Part shown: positions 1 through 27,400 of the stretch, piece by piece
How the letters are laid out: every line of letters begins with the position of its first letter
Numbering within the stretch: position 1 is the stretch's first letter
Assembly (NCBI RefSeq): GCF_024713975.1
Contig: NC_091096.1
Coordinates: forward strand, 22,628,458-22,692,457
Direction: 5' to 3'
Length of the DNA: 64,000 nucleotides
From: Paralichthys olivaceus
Taxonomy: Eukaryota; Chordata; Actinopteri; Pleuronectiformes; Paralichthyidae
The notes under the pieces: generated by a model
Told to the model about the DNA's origin: nothing
Seen by the model: the letters and a program-made list of their open reading frames with translations, nothing else
The model's database searches: none
Position numbers and translations under genes: made by a program

Positions 1-61
1 ACTATATTGTGCATTACCAGATATCAGGACATGTGACCACTATGTTGTTTATTTCTTGCAG

Positions 62-14414
<14,353 letters not shown>

Positions 14415-14880
14415 ACAGCACTGGTCACTGATCCAGCACCCACCTCCTTCCCTTAGCCAATCCTGTCCCAACATGCTCTCACTACTTCCTTATCCTGCTC
14501 AGACCTCACCCCTCCTTCCTTTCTTTCCTCCCTGCCTCCCTCTCCACCAGGACTGACCCACGTCTGAGGCTTCTCCTCCACTCAGGCCTCTGCAGACTTC
14601 CTGTCCCCATGGAGGCTTCCATTCAGTCTGCAACTCCTCCCTGAGACACCCGCCTATATCTAGTCCATCATCAGCGGTCAGTCTTTAGGGTCACTCACTC
14701 TGCTCTGCACCAATCAAATGAGTGGGATTTTAAAGACACTCCACCCCCATCCGCCCCCCCCCCCATTTGTCAGAACCACAACTTTCAGCCAGAGAATGTT
14801 ACCACACAATATCCCACTGCCTCTTTTTCTATGTCCCAAGAGCCATAGGAAGAACTTAATGAGATTTCACCCTAACTTCA

Positions 14881-14883
<3 letters not shown>

Positions 14884-14921
<38 letters not shown>
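14884..14921. repeat. (CA)n microsatellite in mxd1 3'UTR
   Basis: About 19 CA units about 470 bp after the mxd1 stop. Confidence 0.97.
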
Positions 14922-14925
<4 letters not shown>

Positions 14926-17751
14926 ATACTTGAACACACACATACACAAAAATGCACCCCTCCATTGCTCCTAGTTGTCCATTGAGAGTCCCCCCAAAGG
15001 TGTGACACTGACATGAGATGGGGCTTTTTATCAACACCCTGCTCACCAGTCCACCATCTGTGCATGGTGATTTGCACTTAAAATAGTTTTTTGTAAAACT
15101 GTGTCATCTTTTTCAAACACTGTCTCTTAAAAACTTAAAGGCCCCCACTGCAGCTGTTATCATAAGTGAGTGTTTGAAACATGTCAGTTGTCTGCCCTTG
15201 CTGTGTGGTGCAGCAGACCTAGTGGACACTAAATTAAATTGTCGGGGCCGACAGCAATACATCCCTTTGTACCCAGGTTTTTGCTGGCATTTGGGTAACT
15301 ATCCTGTAATTTTATGTCCATGCCTGTATTTCAGAAGGGAAAGTAACACAAAAACAAACAAAAAAAACGTGTGCAGCATGAGATTGTGAAGGGCTGGGGT
15401 ATGTGGGAGGGATTAGGGGGTGGGTTTCAATGTTCTCTGCCTCTCTCTGATGATGGTGGCGTTTTTACAGCATCCTTTTATCGTGTGTGTTTGTCACGTT
15501 TGAGCCTTTCGATGACAGGGGTCACTGACAGATTTAGGAAACTAAAAAAAAACACCAGCCACCACCAGGTGGAATGCTGGGATGTTTTTGGCAAGTTCTG
15601 GTATATGTATGAACAGTTCTTCTTCTTCACTGCCCTGTTCACCTAAAGAAGGGAAGAACCCACCTACTGAGAGCAGTCGAGAGACTGGAGCACATTCCAC
15701 TATGTAGAAAGGACAGGCAGGGGAGACTGAGAGTATTATTTTTCATTAGCGAATCTTCTTGCCAATTTCTTATGATGGGTGGAGTTAGGTTTGAGACAGT
15801 GCAAGTCACCCAACGAAACCGGCTATGACTCTTCAATGGGAACATGCTGAGGCCACATCTGCACTACTACGTTTTTGTTTGAAAATGCACCAACTTTGCT
15901 ACAAATACACTTGGCATCCACACTACTCTGGTGTTTAAAGAAGAACTGGTGGCCCAGTTTTAGTTTGAAAACTCCAGCACAGCGTTTTAGTCTGGAAGGG
16001 CAGAAACAGAAAAAAATGGAAATCATCACGTAGACACTCACAACCAGTTGTTGATTGGTTCTTTCAGTCAAGAGGTAGCTGCTCACTGACTCGTTAGGCT
16101 CCTTTCACATGAACCCCTTCCATAAGAATGCAACCAGCATTAACAGTGTAGAACGCAACATGTATAATCAATTACAAGTGTTGCTGACCCTGTAGTCTTT
16201 GCTAACAGCTGTTGTGCAGTTAAAGTCTGCATTTTACAATGGTACAACTGTTTACATGCGAGGAAACCAGCCGTTATTTAAGCGAACTGCGGCAATTACT
16301 GCATCCAGCGGGACACACATGCCTTCCTGTTTACACCGTCATGCGCTTGCCTAGTGTTCATGTTATATGCGTTCTCAGGCGTGTGTGTGAACACACTTGT
16401 GTTGACAGAAATCGTTTTAAACATAAACGTAGTAATATGGATGTTGCCTGAGAGAGTTTACCTCTTTCTTATTGTTCACGTCGGACGAGCACCAAAATGT
16501 AAAAACTACAGATTTTATTTCCTCCGCCTTGCCTTGATAGCTATTTATTGTTTCTGCAAAAAAAGTACACATTTTAATGTAAATAGTTTACAGAAAGATC
16601 TCTATGTCTATCAACAAATGTATTTATTAGATAAACTAAATATATAGATTAATATATATAAATATATTTAGTCATAGCCTATGTTCTTCTTGTGAGGTTT
16701 ACTGAGAGTTTCCTTTGTGTAGTTTTTTTGCACAGCCTAGTCAATCTATAGAATATTTAGAGATGTCTCTTGTGCCTCAAGGCTTTTGTGTCTGTTCAGA
16801 TTTCGGCACAGTGCTCTTTGAAAAATGAAATGTGTTGATTCAAATCTTTAGCTGTTTTCAAAGCCATCTTGCCCTTTTAACAGAGGGATAATAGGACAAA
16901 AAAAAATGTATAATTTCTAAAATTGTGAATTAAAAAAAGTAAAGCAAAGGAGCTAGTGGTCAGGCTGAGGGCGGTGACAACTCCTCTGGCCGTTTCATCC
17001 ATTTCCACACCTAGGAGCCTCAAACAAAATGGCTTCTCTCCCTGAGAGGTTTTAGTCCCTTGGTTGGTTCAGAATCATCGCAGGCGGGAAGAGGATTGCA
17101 AATTTTCTCTTTGTAGACGTCCTCAACCCCTGCAGCACGGTGCCAAAGGAACCTCCTCTGCTCCTGCACCTGCCACTTGTCAACCTCAGTTAAAGCATGA
17201 CGATGGTACACCCAAAAAAATTAAAAAAGAAAATTAGAAAAATACATATATATGATTGTCTTTTTGAGTGTGGAATGCTGCTTTTTCTTTTGAATCGGAA
17301 ACGTGTAGCCGCGCAATGAGGGGAAATGTATCGATATAGTAGGTGTGAGTGGGCAGATGTGTTTGCCGATACGCCATCTGTCAGTGTGTGTATGTGTATA
17401 CAGTGTGTGTGATTGTGCATATGTGTGTTTATTTCGTCACTGTCTTCAGAGAGAAATATTGCGGGGTGGTAGTGGGTGGGTGGTTTGAAACATTTAAGCC
17501 TATGTTTCTTTTCTGGTTTTTCTGTTCATTTGTTTACTAGTAAAATGCAAAAAAAGTCCCCTTGACAAAGACTTCATGTATTAACCTGAGCATTAATCTC
17601 TGTCTTTGGTCATCTCATGTTTTCTCTTTTTCCATCCATGGCATGTTGCCTGTCTTCCGCCAATCTACACGTGCGAATGTGTGTGTGAGCATTTCCTGTG
17701 AGCATGACTCCCTCCTCCACATGCTGTGTTGGCCTCCATGGTACAGGTGAA

Positions 17752-17786
17752 TGTGTGTGTGTGTGTATGTGTGTGTGTGTGTGTGT
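17752..17786. repeat. (GT)n microsatellite
   Basis: Interrupted GT array in the presumed mxd1 3'UTR. Confidence 0.9.
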
Positions 17787-18396
17787 GGTTGTTTGTGTGC
17801 GTGTGTGCATGCGTGATGCCCTGTACAGAAGCCCTGGTGCTCCCAGCATCTGCCTTTTAAGAAGCAGGTGTTGAATCTCTCTCAAAGAACAAGACTACAG
17901 TCAGACCAGTTGTTTAAGCTACAGGTTTCAGCATCAGGGGAAAATCACGCTCATGTGTATTTTTGGTTTTTGCTAATTTTTTGTCCCTACATACAAAGTG
18001 GCTGATAATGCCTTAAAACAGACACAAATGTACGACCCAACAGAGGTACACGATATGTATGAGTGTATATGATATATCGACGTGTATCACAAAGGTCATT
18101 CCTTTTCATTGTGATGGTCTCAGGCGTGGTGCTCTCATGCATTACACAACTACACGCACAAACACACAAGACAACACATCGTCATAGCTCCATGAACATC
18201 GTTGTCGTCGCCTGCCACCTTTCTCCCCGGAAAGGCCAAGTGTCTGTTTGTTGAACAATTACTTAACAGTGGACGTTTTGTGCACTTACTTTTTAAGAAT
18301 TGGAGAATTTGGACACTCACTTTAAATGTGGGGGAGAAAAACCCTTTGAAAACCAACTGTGGAGCAGCAATTTATATTTGCCAGTGATATTAAAGG

Positions 18397-18402
18397 AATA
18401 AA
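18397..18402 (+). terminator. Candidate poly(A) signal of mxd1
   Basis: AATAAA lies in the context taaaggaataaaacattt and is followed by a T-rich stretch (18440-18465). It is the best-placed signal downstream of the mxd1 stop. No transcript evidence is available here. Confidence 0.5.
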
Positions 18403-18420
18403 ACATTTGAAACCCTTGTT

Positions 18421-19091
18421 TACCTACCTACCTTCTTGTCATTGTCTTTATTTGTCTTTCAGGACAAACTCGCCTGTGCTGTAATTATACTCGGAGAGCA
18501 AATGAAGGCTTTTACAAAGGAAGCCAGCCAACTGGTTTCTCATACAATGAATAATCTTGGTGTTTAAGTGGAGGTTAAATAGACAGTAATGAGGAGCTTT
18601 GTGGCGCAGATGAAAGAAAGCCTCTATGAGGGTCTGATTCTCGCCAACCATCCAGTTTAGTCTGCTGGCCAAATCCCAGGATTTTATGATCACAGCCATC
18701 TGATTACAGCTCAATAACCAACACACACAAAGCCAGAGAAAGAGACAAATAAGGGGGATGGGCACCTTGAAAAGCATCCCACATCCCTTCTGGAGCTGTC
18801 TGACTGTTGAGGGGGAAGGGTGCAAGAAAAAAATTGTTTGCTTCTGCCATGGAGAGCTCTGCAACTCCTTGTCAGCTGTAGAATGGTTTCGATTCATATA
18901 TTATATGGTTGCCTTGCTTGGACCCTGAGCTCCTGGAGGTGAAACATAGAAATGCTCACATGTACCTATAGTTCATTCAGGGTGTAGGGGAGGTCTTCTC
19001 CACCATTTGCACCAAATGCAGCAGACCTGACATTTATAATCGACTGGTCCATCCTGAAGTCTGCAAGTAAATCAAAGGACTGACCAATCAA
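18421..19091. other. Intergenic, no gene recognised
   Basis: A 149-codon minus-strand open frame (18448-18897) has no recognisable domain, no splice context and ordinary composition. I treat it as chance. The rest shows nothing specific. Confidence 0.5.
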
Positions 19092-19281
19092 ATATCAGCC
19101 AGGGCATTTTTTAGTTATTTATTTATTATTAATTACATTTTCATCATTATTATTATTGCTATTATTATTGTTGTTTCTTGTATGTGCCTTCTTGTTCTAT
19201 GTTGTTCACTGTTTGTAAACTAACAAAATGTGCAATAAACATAGGTTTAAAAAAAAAAAATACAGTATATCAGCCAGGGCA
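19092..19281 (+). mobile_element. Retroposed 3'-end fragment with 15-bp target-site duplication
   Basis: The perfect direct repeat atatcagccagggca at 19092-19106 and 19267-19281 flanks about 160 bp. The insert ends with gtgcaataaacatag, a poly(A) run (from about 19248) and a short tacagt. An AATAAA about 10 bases before a poly(A) tail inside a target duplication is the hallmark of LINE-machinery retroposition of a polyadenylated RNA, truncated at its 5' end. The insert body is AT-rich with ATT trinucleotide runs and matches no gene I recognise, so it could be the last part of an mRNA 3'UTR. Confidence 0.85.
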
Positions 19282-19899
19282 ACCCAAACTGAGTTTTCCA
19301 CTTTGATATCATAGAATGATTATTGGTAACATAAAAAATGAAAAAGTTACTGGACAATATTACTGCCTCCTGCCTGGCTTATAGCAACTTTATGATATTA
19401 CAGGTGTTTAACTAAATGGGGTTAAACAATTACAACTTTTGTTGTGTTTTAACCAGTGAGGTCTTTGGAATCAATTATTTCTATTAGGAAAATTCACAGA
19501 GGGCAGTATTTGCTGATAATAGCCTACATTTGTGTAGCAGGCCATGTAAAGCCACTTTTCCACTGTTCAAAAACCAATTAACACCTGCTAACATCCTGCT
19601 TTTGTCTGCAATGGGAATGGACACAATCAACATTCACTCCTGTCCTGTATCAAATGGCTCTGCAGGCAGCACCGGTTTTAATTGGCTCTGGAATTGATGC
19701 AAACGAGACACTTGGGTGAATTGTGTTATTTTTGTATAATATAATTGAATTTCTACATTTCTAATCACAAACCAGCATTTCAGTGCCATGTTAGATGTAT
19801 TAACTTCATGAACATCTGGTAACCATGGACAGAGAGTGTTTGAAATGATAGTCTCTGCATCAATTTGTTGTTCAATGATGTTTTGGGGAAATCCACCTG

Positions 19900-20274
19900 T
19901 TAAGATTAAGATTTACTTTTATTGTCATGTTTTACACTTTTTACATGCATACATGAAATTGTTCTCTGCATTTAACCCATCCAGTTGGCACCTGTCGAAA
20001 CACGCACATGCATAGAAACACACATAGACAGATGCCATGTACACACATATACTGGAGCAGTGGGCTGCCGTTGTCAGCACCCAGGGAGCAGATGTTGGGG
20101 GGAGGGGGGCCTTGAGGGGGGTGGTGCCTTGCTCAAGGGCACCCTGGTCATGGCGAGGAGATGAGCTGCCACCCCACTGGCTGTCAGTTCATCAATTTTT
20201 CTCAAACAGCGGGAGCGAACCGCCAACCTTCCGGTTATTGGACGACCTTCTCTACCGCTGAGCCACGACCCCCC
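19900..20274 (-). mobile_element. tRNA-derived SINE, reverse orientation
   Basis: Read on the minus strand from 20274, the head looks like a tRNA: an A-box-like tggctcagcggtagag (complement of 20250-20265) and a B-box-like ggttcgctccc (complement of 20211-20221), about 45 bp apart. The body includes ccttgctcaagggcacc and ctctgcatttaacccat on the plus strand, phrases shared by a common fish SINE family. The minus-strand tail lies near 19905-19935 (cttttattgtcatg on plus). No clear target duplication was found. Confidence 0.8.
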
Positions 20275-20642
20275 TAACTTAACTTAGAACACAATAACAT
20301 TGCTCACGTTAACTTAGTACATATTGACATAGTAAACATACATTAACTGACATTAAGTTAGCATATGAGATAAGGGTAATATAATGAAACACACATTTAT
20401 TTTCACTCTCAATATCCCATTAAGACACAAATCAGTACAAAGATAGACCTTGTAGCAGTTGAGTGATATCGCCGAATGATCATGGTGAAGATGTTAATCT
20501 TTGTTGACGGCTGTGTGTCCTGGTGCTAATGCTGTTGAGGTCATGAGAATGACTACAGTGTGTGGTGGGGGAGGTGCAGCGGGGTCATTGCTGTCAAGGA
20601 AAGGCTTGAGGGAGCTTCAGCACAATGAAGTGGCCAGGACAG

Positions 20643-20694
20643 TGTATCTATCTATCTATCTATCTAACTGTCTGTCTGTCTATCTATCTATCTA

Positions 20695-20740
<46 letters not shown>

Positions 20741-20796
20741 CATCTGTCTATCCGTCTGTCGGTCCGTCTGTCCGTCTGTCTATCTATCTATCTATT
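20643..20796. repeat. Compound (TCTA)/(TCTG) tetranucleotide array
   Basis: Alternating blocks of tcta, tctg and tccg units run over about 150 bp; likely polymorphic. Open frames of SIYL/SVCL pattern over it are artefacts. Confidence 0.97.
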
Positions 20797-20799
20797 GTG

Positions 20800-22380
20800 T
20801 TGGTGTAAGATAATCTTTCATTCAAGTCCTATTGTAAAGCACTTTGCATGACAGTGTGCATAAAAAGACACACCTTACATTTAATCTGCACATGAAACTG
20901 GAGACCGACTTTGCAATGCAGTGTATCCTGAGCCAAGCATAACATGCTCCAGCTGAGTGTATTGACACAACCTACCTGCTGCTGCTGTGTGTGTTATTGA
21001 CAGAGTTGTGCAAATAAGTATGTTAGTGTGTGTGTGTGTGTGTCAGGGTCACAGGCCTACTGACCCACCTCTCCACATCCTCACATTTCAGATTAGTCAA
21101 ATCCAGCAGCTTATCCAGGCCCTGCACACACCCAGCTTACTTTGACCTTCGCCGCCCAGGACTTCCCTGACCAGCCGTGCACATACACACCCACAAACAG
21201 ACACACACTTGCAAACAATGGATTTAAGCCACACAGTCATCAGGGAACCCACCATTCAATCACTTCATAGCTACCATATGACCAGTCATGACTCCACCTC
21301 CATGACTCAGTCATGACGGTTGTATGACTATCATGAAGTGTAGTCTGAAATGGGATGGTAATGAATATATACAATAATGACTGAATGCACTCTTTTCGTA
21401 GAAATACTTTGAAAAATACTTATTATTGTTCATTATTTACCTCATGGTCACCTGAGCTTCTTAGCTCAATATACTTAAAAGTTTTTTGTTTGATAAAGGT
21501 TTTGATATCTTTCATGGTGGCTCATTGGTATGAATATAACTATAACACTCAATGGAACTGAGTCATTGGACATAATAACATATATTAGTTGTAAAGTTAT
21601 TGAGAATATGAACCGGATGTTTCTTGTAAAATCTCACTTTACATTTTACAGACAAAAGAAAAAACCTTCACTGATTTATTGACACCAAAAGTAAGCACAA
21701 CATATTTCATACATTTCTTCATATCTTATATCTGACTGATGTGTTGTCCTAATGAGGATCACCAGTTTTTTTGTCCCTATCAAAAATGTGTCCATCTCAA
21801 ATCAAATGAAATCACATTATGTTGTGCACAACACTAGACATCCTATGTGTAGAGAAAAGCAGATGGTGGCTAAATGCAAATTTCTGTGATCTGACTGTGA
21901 GATGCGAATGACAAGTGCAGAAAATATTTTATGTATGTATGTTTAAAAATGTGCAAATTTAAAAAACATCCAGAATGCACTGTTAATGTAGAATCTGAAA
22001 AAAATGAAAGTATAAATAAGACTAAAAAGACGTAGTACAACAGAAGTGAGATAAACTAGGTAAAGAGTCAAAGGAGGGAACAAATTGGAACATAATTATC
22101 ATCTGAAAACGGTGGTCCTGTGTACAGTATTAAGATCCATGCTAGGAAGTCTGTTATGCTGTGTTATGCTCCTCAGGCTGCAGTATGACCCCCTTGACAT
22201 CAGAAGAAGATCACACCATTGTTGGGGTGCGAGCCATTCTCTCCGTTGTTTCATGTTGTGTTTCTGGTCTCCTCCAGTCTTGATAGTAACATCCCTGATC
22301 ATGTCGTCTATCTATCGCAAGTTTCCACCTGAGCATCTCTGGATTTCAGCACCTGAATAAAACAATCCTACAGTAGCCTT
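20800..22380. other. Intergenic, no gene recognised
   Basis: Moderately AT-rich sequence with a short GT run near 21028-21044. Open frames here are short and unrecognised. I see nothing further. Confidence 0.5.
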
Positions 22381-22384
22381 TATA

Positions 22385-22565
22385 CTTCTATCTTAGGGAG
22401 GACACTCATTGACTTAATGCATTCCCTTACCCTAACCCCAAAACCAAGTCTTAACCCTCAAACAGCCCTTTAAAAAAGTGGGAACTGGCCAACGTGTCCT
22501 TACTTTCCGAAAATGCCCTCACTCTGTCGGGCCTAAAATATTCCCCACAAAGGTATAAGTACAAG

Positions 22566-22605
<40 letters not shown>
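22385..22605 (+). repeat. Fish repeat with ttaaccct motif plus (CA)n
   Basis: The phrases cattcccttaccctaacccc, tcttaaccctcaaac, gtccttactttcc, ccccacaaaggtataagtac and aagagcacacac recur widely in fish introns as a microsatellite-bearing repeat. The CA array is 22568-22604. An inverted relative lies at 7260-7500. Confidence 0.55.
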
Positions 22606-25020
22606 ATGTCTGATCATCTCAGAGCTGGAAGTGGCTGAATGGCAACAGCCATACATGATCCTCCTCCATCACAGATGACAGCTTAGATCAATGGAAAGAG
22701 AACCGAGCAAGTGTGTATTTTTGTTTTGCAAGAGGCGTGTGCAAACAGATGGAGGAGATGGTCTGTGTATGGGAAAGAGGGATCCCGGGGGGACCGGAGT
22801 GAAGAGCGCGCATCAGACAAGATGAGTGCATCGAAGATAGAACAAAGGCGAGGGAGCTGAGTGGCCTGTACGTGACACGTAGTAAAGCTCTTCACAGAAG
22901 GCCTAGCTTAGCGCTGGTGAATAACACCTGGCAAATCAAAGCACCAAAGGAATATGAGTTTCAAAGCAGAAGGGCGGCTAGAGAGGCTGCGTCCTCCAAG
23001 GAAATTTTAGATGCTGTTATATGAGCAAATAATACCACTCAGTGTTTAGACATGAGAGTACACACAGTGTGGTTCAGTCATTCAGTCTTGATACCATCAG
23101 CAATCACTCCGCAATAGTGTTTTGCACACAATCTTTCCATTTCAGCGCTGAATGTAATAAATCCTGTTTGTATTCGGTCAAACTTTAGGAACAGAGGTGC
23201 TTGTGTTGGTGCAGTCGACCGGCTGGGATACAAGGGGCAGTGTTTACAGTATTTATGAGTCTATAAGGTGAAACCACAGTGAGGATAGTGTGGCTGCGCA
23301 GGCAGCAGCAGTGGTTGGGACGTCAGGGAGAGAAAGGTTAAAGTAGCAGGCTGGTGAGAGAAGTGTCTTCATGTTAATGCTGCCGTCCTACCTGGATAAT
23401 ATTCTGCTGCTCTCTCAGCCGTGACCTTGTGTCATTGTATTACAGCATGTAGACTGAGGGATACTGTTTGTCTTTTCGCTCAAACTGTCAGGTCTAAACA
23501 GCTCAACTGTATCTCCTTTACTGGCCTGGCTGAAATCTGATTGACCCCAGGAGTGTCCCCGTCCTGTCAGTAGTCTTTAAAAAAGTCTAAAAATACTAAC
23601 AATTAAAAAAAATTCTCAGCTTTTCTGAAGTAGGCCTCCACAAATCACAAAACTATACCACCGCCATGTTCAAATTAGGCCTCTGACTTGCTTGTTGCAT
23701 GCTAACAGCTAATATGCAGCATGAGATTGAGGTTGAAGTTTCCTTTTTAGGACAATGATCATTGTCCACTCATTACTATTGCAATTTGTGCAGCTGAGAG
23801 CACAAAATCAACTTCACATATTGATTTCCCACTAAGCTCTCAGTCACATACAGCTCATGCAACCACTTAGAGTGACACTGCTCAGAAACCTGACTACGTC
23901 TGTTTTTCATGGCAGACACAGAGAACCGTGTAACTAATAACATTAATGGGTTCATGGTTCCAATACCTGCAGTAAGCCATGAGAGTGAACACAAATGTTA
24001 AAAAGCCTTGCATATATACTGAAATGAAAAGGCACACAGCCAGCATTAGCAAAGTATTTCCCATCATGGCCTGTCAAAATGTCTACTGTTATAAGTATCT
24101 ATTATTTGGCATCAGTCCATATGCTTAACCTTTTCCATACCCAACATGATGTATATGTTAGAGGACATTTTTCCATCAACCTTTCACTTGTTCCACCATT
24201 TGCCATTTCCACAAACCCTGAAAGCCTCCTCTTTTATAGGAGAACAGCGCCCTCTATCTATTATTTGTTGCAAAATACCACCGCATATTTCCTGTGAAAT
24301 CCAAATATGAAGGCGAAGCAGGGACAGCTCAAGACTGTCAAGTGCAGTCTTCTTTGTTTACAGTCGTTATACTGTTGCATCAGAATGAACAGTGTATCTG
24401 TTTATTCAGACAAAAACACTGCCCATTGCACCAGTGCACTAAAATGGAAGTCAGGTAGTGATATTGCAATATATTTCAAAATCAATAGTTTTGTATTGCA
24501 GCTGATGGGATACTTCCTCAACTGAGTGAAAGGGCATCTGGTGATGACACGTATGACTTTACTGTAGGATATGATGTTTTCAGTAGAATAGATGAGATAA
24601 AGGTGCTGTCTGTCTTGTTACTGAATTTTTCTTGTTACTATGAAGGGGGATGTGGAGGCTGAGCGAGACACATTTCTGGCTACCTGTCGTTTCCTGCTGA
24701 GTCACAGGCATCCACCCTCCTCTATGGGCCCTTTTGTCATCTAGAGTGTTTGAGTCTCTCCCTCTCCCTCTCCTCACACACTCACACACTCACTCTGAGC
24801 GAAACACACCCAAGTGTCAGGAGTCTTTTTCCCCAATCATCCTGTCTGCATGAGTGTGTATATTCACTGATGTTTTTCTCATAATTAACTCATGTGTAAT
24901 CTCATTGTGTGCCTGTTATTCATCAGTGTGAAGCTGGCATGTGCAAAGCATCTGTTCAGGTCTGCAGCACATGCAAAGTGTCACTGAGGGTTTACCGCCC
25001 TCCACTGGTTAACATGTGTA
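22606..25020. other. Intergenic, no gene recognised
   Basis: No conserved open frame, RNA gene or clear transposon was seen. All open frames are under 75 codons and unrecognised. Confidence 0.5.
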
Positions 25021-25023
25021 AGT

Positions 25024-25144
<121 letters not shown>

Positions 25145-25294
25145 ATGCAATAGTAAAACTAAAATATAAATTTTACAGTAATATCTACATTGCTTTTATA
25201 TTTTGCCCTGCAACTAAATATGGAGAAATTGTGTTACTCCAGTTTTCAGATATTTTTTTCGAAATGTAAATGTATGGAAAGTGAATGAAATACC

Positions 25295-25309
25295 AATATA
25301 TATATATAT

Positions 25310-25338
<29 letters not shown>
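25295..25338. repeat. (TA)n(AG)n compound microsatellite
   Basis: A TA run is followed directly by about 14 GA units. Confidence 0.95.
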
Positions 25339-25339
<1 letters not shown>

Positions 25340-25340
<1 letters not shown>

Positions 25341-26506
25341 CCTTAAAGTGACTCATCATACAAAGTGAGACAAGTGAAATCCAGAAACTGACCTGCAGAC
25401 AGGAATGTTCTAAAATTAAATGCTTAAAAACGAGAATTCTAGACACTATGTGTTGACTGAAGGCGACCATAACAGGTGGTGATGGGTGGAACTGGTCCAA
25501 GTTGATTTAAGATGGCTTGGCATGGGCTCTGATGCTCATTTATTTTCCTGACGGGAGGAACCAGAGGCGGCTCGTGTTGTGTCGTGTGGTGGTGGTGGTG
25601 AGGCTGCAGTCCTGTGGGTGGGGCTCTCTCCTTCGCAGGGGCGTGGTGCCGCTCCAGCCTGGATCAGCACCAAGGCCAGCGACACCTCTGCGCAGCTCTG
25701 CTCCTCACGCGGGCCAGACACTTGTTTTTCTCTGCACCCTATCAGCTCCATACCTCCACACCCGAGCCCAGATATAGCTTTACACGAGTGAGATGACTAC
25801 CGGTGGTTGTGATAAAACTTATTTACAGAGTTAAAAGCATAAACACACGTGTGATACTTCATTGTAACAACAGCAGCCTTCATAGCTGCATAGAAGTCTC
25901 CTATGTTACACACGTTTTTTTGATGATGACCCACAGGAGGTCACACTTCGCCGCCTCACAGTTTACACCATACTGCTGCAGCGCTGATGTTTGTGGTGAA
26001 GTGAGAGGAGGAATAACGCAACTTGAACGAGACTCATCCCGTGTTCTGATACTGCGGAGGTCGAGGGGATGAGGGCGGCTGGATGCAGACTGCAGCACCA
26101 AAACACTATAGCGCACAGCTCCACTCATCGATCCCATCCGCCTTTCTGCTGGGACAGCAAAGAAAAGCTGCAGGGGCAGAGTGGACTGACAGTAACCTGA
26201 GACAGTCCAGGTGGATCATACATGCACTGGCAGAATGAGATAACTTATTAGGATTTGATATTATTTGCGTGCCTTTGATCATGAACAGAAAACAAAAAAT
26301 TAAAATAGTTTAATGGGCCATAGAGGCTTCAATAAAGAAAATCGTGTTATAGAGTTGTTGTGTTGACGCGTGACCCCCCAGCCTGAGCAGAGGGGCTGCG
26401 TGAGTGAGTCCGTGTCTCCCCAGAGGGTGGAGGCTTTCTGCTAAAGATTGCAGGTTTCCCCTCATCTTCTGTTGTCTCTGCGTCAGATGATGCGCCGGCT
26501 CCTTTG
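25340..26506. other. Upstream flank of the internexin-type gene
   Basis: GC content rises toward 26500. Several short open frames exist at 25517-26072 but none resembles a known protein. The region probably holds the distal promoter of the gene starting at 26624; no specific site can be named. Confidence 0.4.
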
Positions 26507-26515
26507 CTATAAAAG
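26507..26515 (+). promoter_or_regulatory. ina: TATA box of the internexin-type gene
   Basis: ctataaaag lies 117 bp before the ATG at 26624. With the usual spacing, transcription would start near 26540 and give a 5'UTR of about 80-90 bases. The element is a good match and no competing one is closer. Confidence 0.75.
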
Positions 26516-26549
26516 CACCTGTCCTGCTCAGACATCACTCGCATCTCAC

Positions 26550-27400
26550 TTTCTCTCACCCTCACGCACTTCAGAACTCCACACACACTCTCCCGTACAG
26601 GACACCACCGAGCTAAAGGAAACATGAGTTACTCCAGTGACATCTACAGCAGCAGCTCCTATCGGAAGATCTTCGGAGATGCCCCCCGCTCCGGTCGCGT
26701 TGGTCTCGGAGGCGGCAGCAGCAGCAGCCCGTCCCGTCTGCATTCCGCTGGTTACCGCAGCAGCCACCGCACCTATGGATCCCCCCCCGTGATGTCCTCC
26801 GCCACCTACCGCAGGTCGGCGGCGTCCGGCCGCGTCTTCTCCTCCATGCCGGACTCCGGAATGGACCTGACACAGTCCACTGCTGTCACCAACGAGCTGA
26901 AAATCATCCGCACCAACGAGAAGGAGCAGCTGCAGGGACTCAACGACCGCTTCGTGTCCTTCATCGAGAAGGTGCACAACCTGGAGCAGCAGAACAAGGT
27001 TCTGGAGGCAGAGGTGACGCTGCTGCGACAGCGCCACAATGAGCCGTCTCGCCTGCACGAGCTGTACGAGCAGGAGATCCGCGAGCTGCGGGCGCGCGTG
27101 GAGGAGCTGACGCACGAGAAGAGCCAGATGCACCTGGACTGCGTGCAGATGAACGAGACGCTGGAGCGCGTGCGGGAGAAGCTGGAGGAGGAGAGCCGGC
27201 TGCGCGAGGAGGCGGAGGGCGCCCTGAAGGGCTACCGGAAGGACGTGGACGACGCCACGCTGGTGCGTCTGGAGCTGGAGAAGAAAGTGGAGTCGCTGCT
27301 GGACGAGATCGCCTTCCTCAGGAAAGTTCACGAGGAGGAGCTGCAGGAGCTGCAGACGTCTCTGCAGGCCACACAGGTACACCCCCAACCCGGGTCCACA
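26550..27400. promoter_or_regulatory. ina: Probable CpG-rich island over first exon
   Basis: The first exon is markedly GC- and CpG-rich compared with the AT-rich surroundings (many gcgc, ccgc and cgcgtg steps between 26690 and 27320). It may be a CpG island, or simply reflect GC-rich codon use in the rod. I judged this by eye without counting. Confidence 0.45.

Larger units (their letters stand above)
14415..18420 (+). other. mxd1: Probable 3'UTR of mxd1
   Basis: About 4 kb without coding potential follows the mxd1 stop. It contains a C-rich stretch after the stop, a CA repeat at 14884-14921, a GT repeat near 17752-17786 and AU-rich stretches (for example around 16540-16670). The first strong AATAAA with a nearby T-rich downstream stretch is at 18397-18402. 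Mammalian MXD1 also has a long 3'UTR, which supports this extent. The real end is inferred; earlier, weaker poly(A) sites may be used. Confidence 0.55.

Noticed and set aside
18448-18897. 149-codon minus-strand open frame downstream of mxd1
   Set aside because: No recognisable domain, splice context or conservation signal that I can see; likely chance.
20211-20265. A functional tRNA gene on the minus strand (A and B boxes)
   Set aside because: The segment does not fold into a proper cloverleaf by eye and continues into a SINE body, so it is a SINE head.
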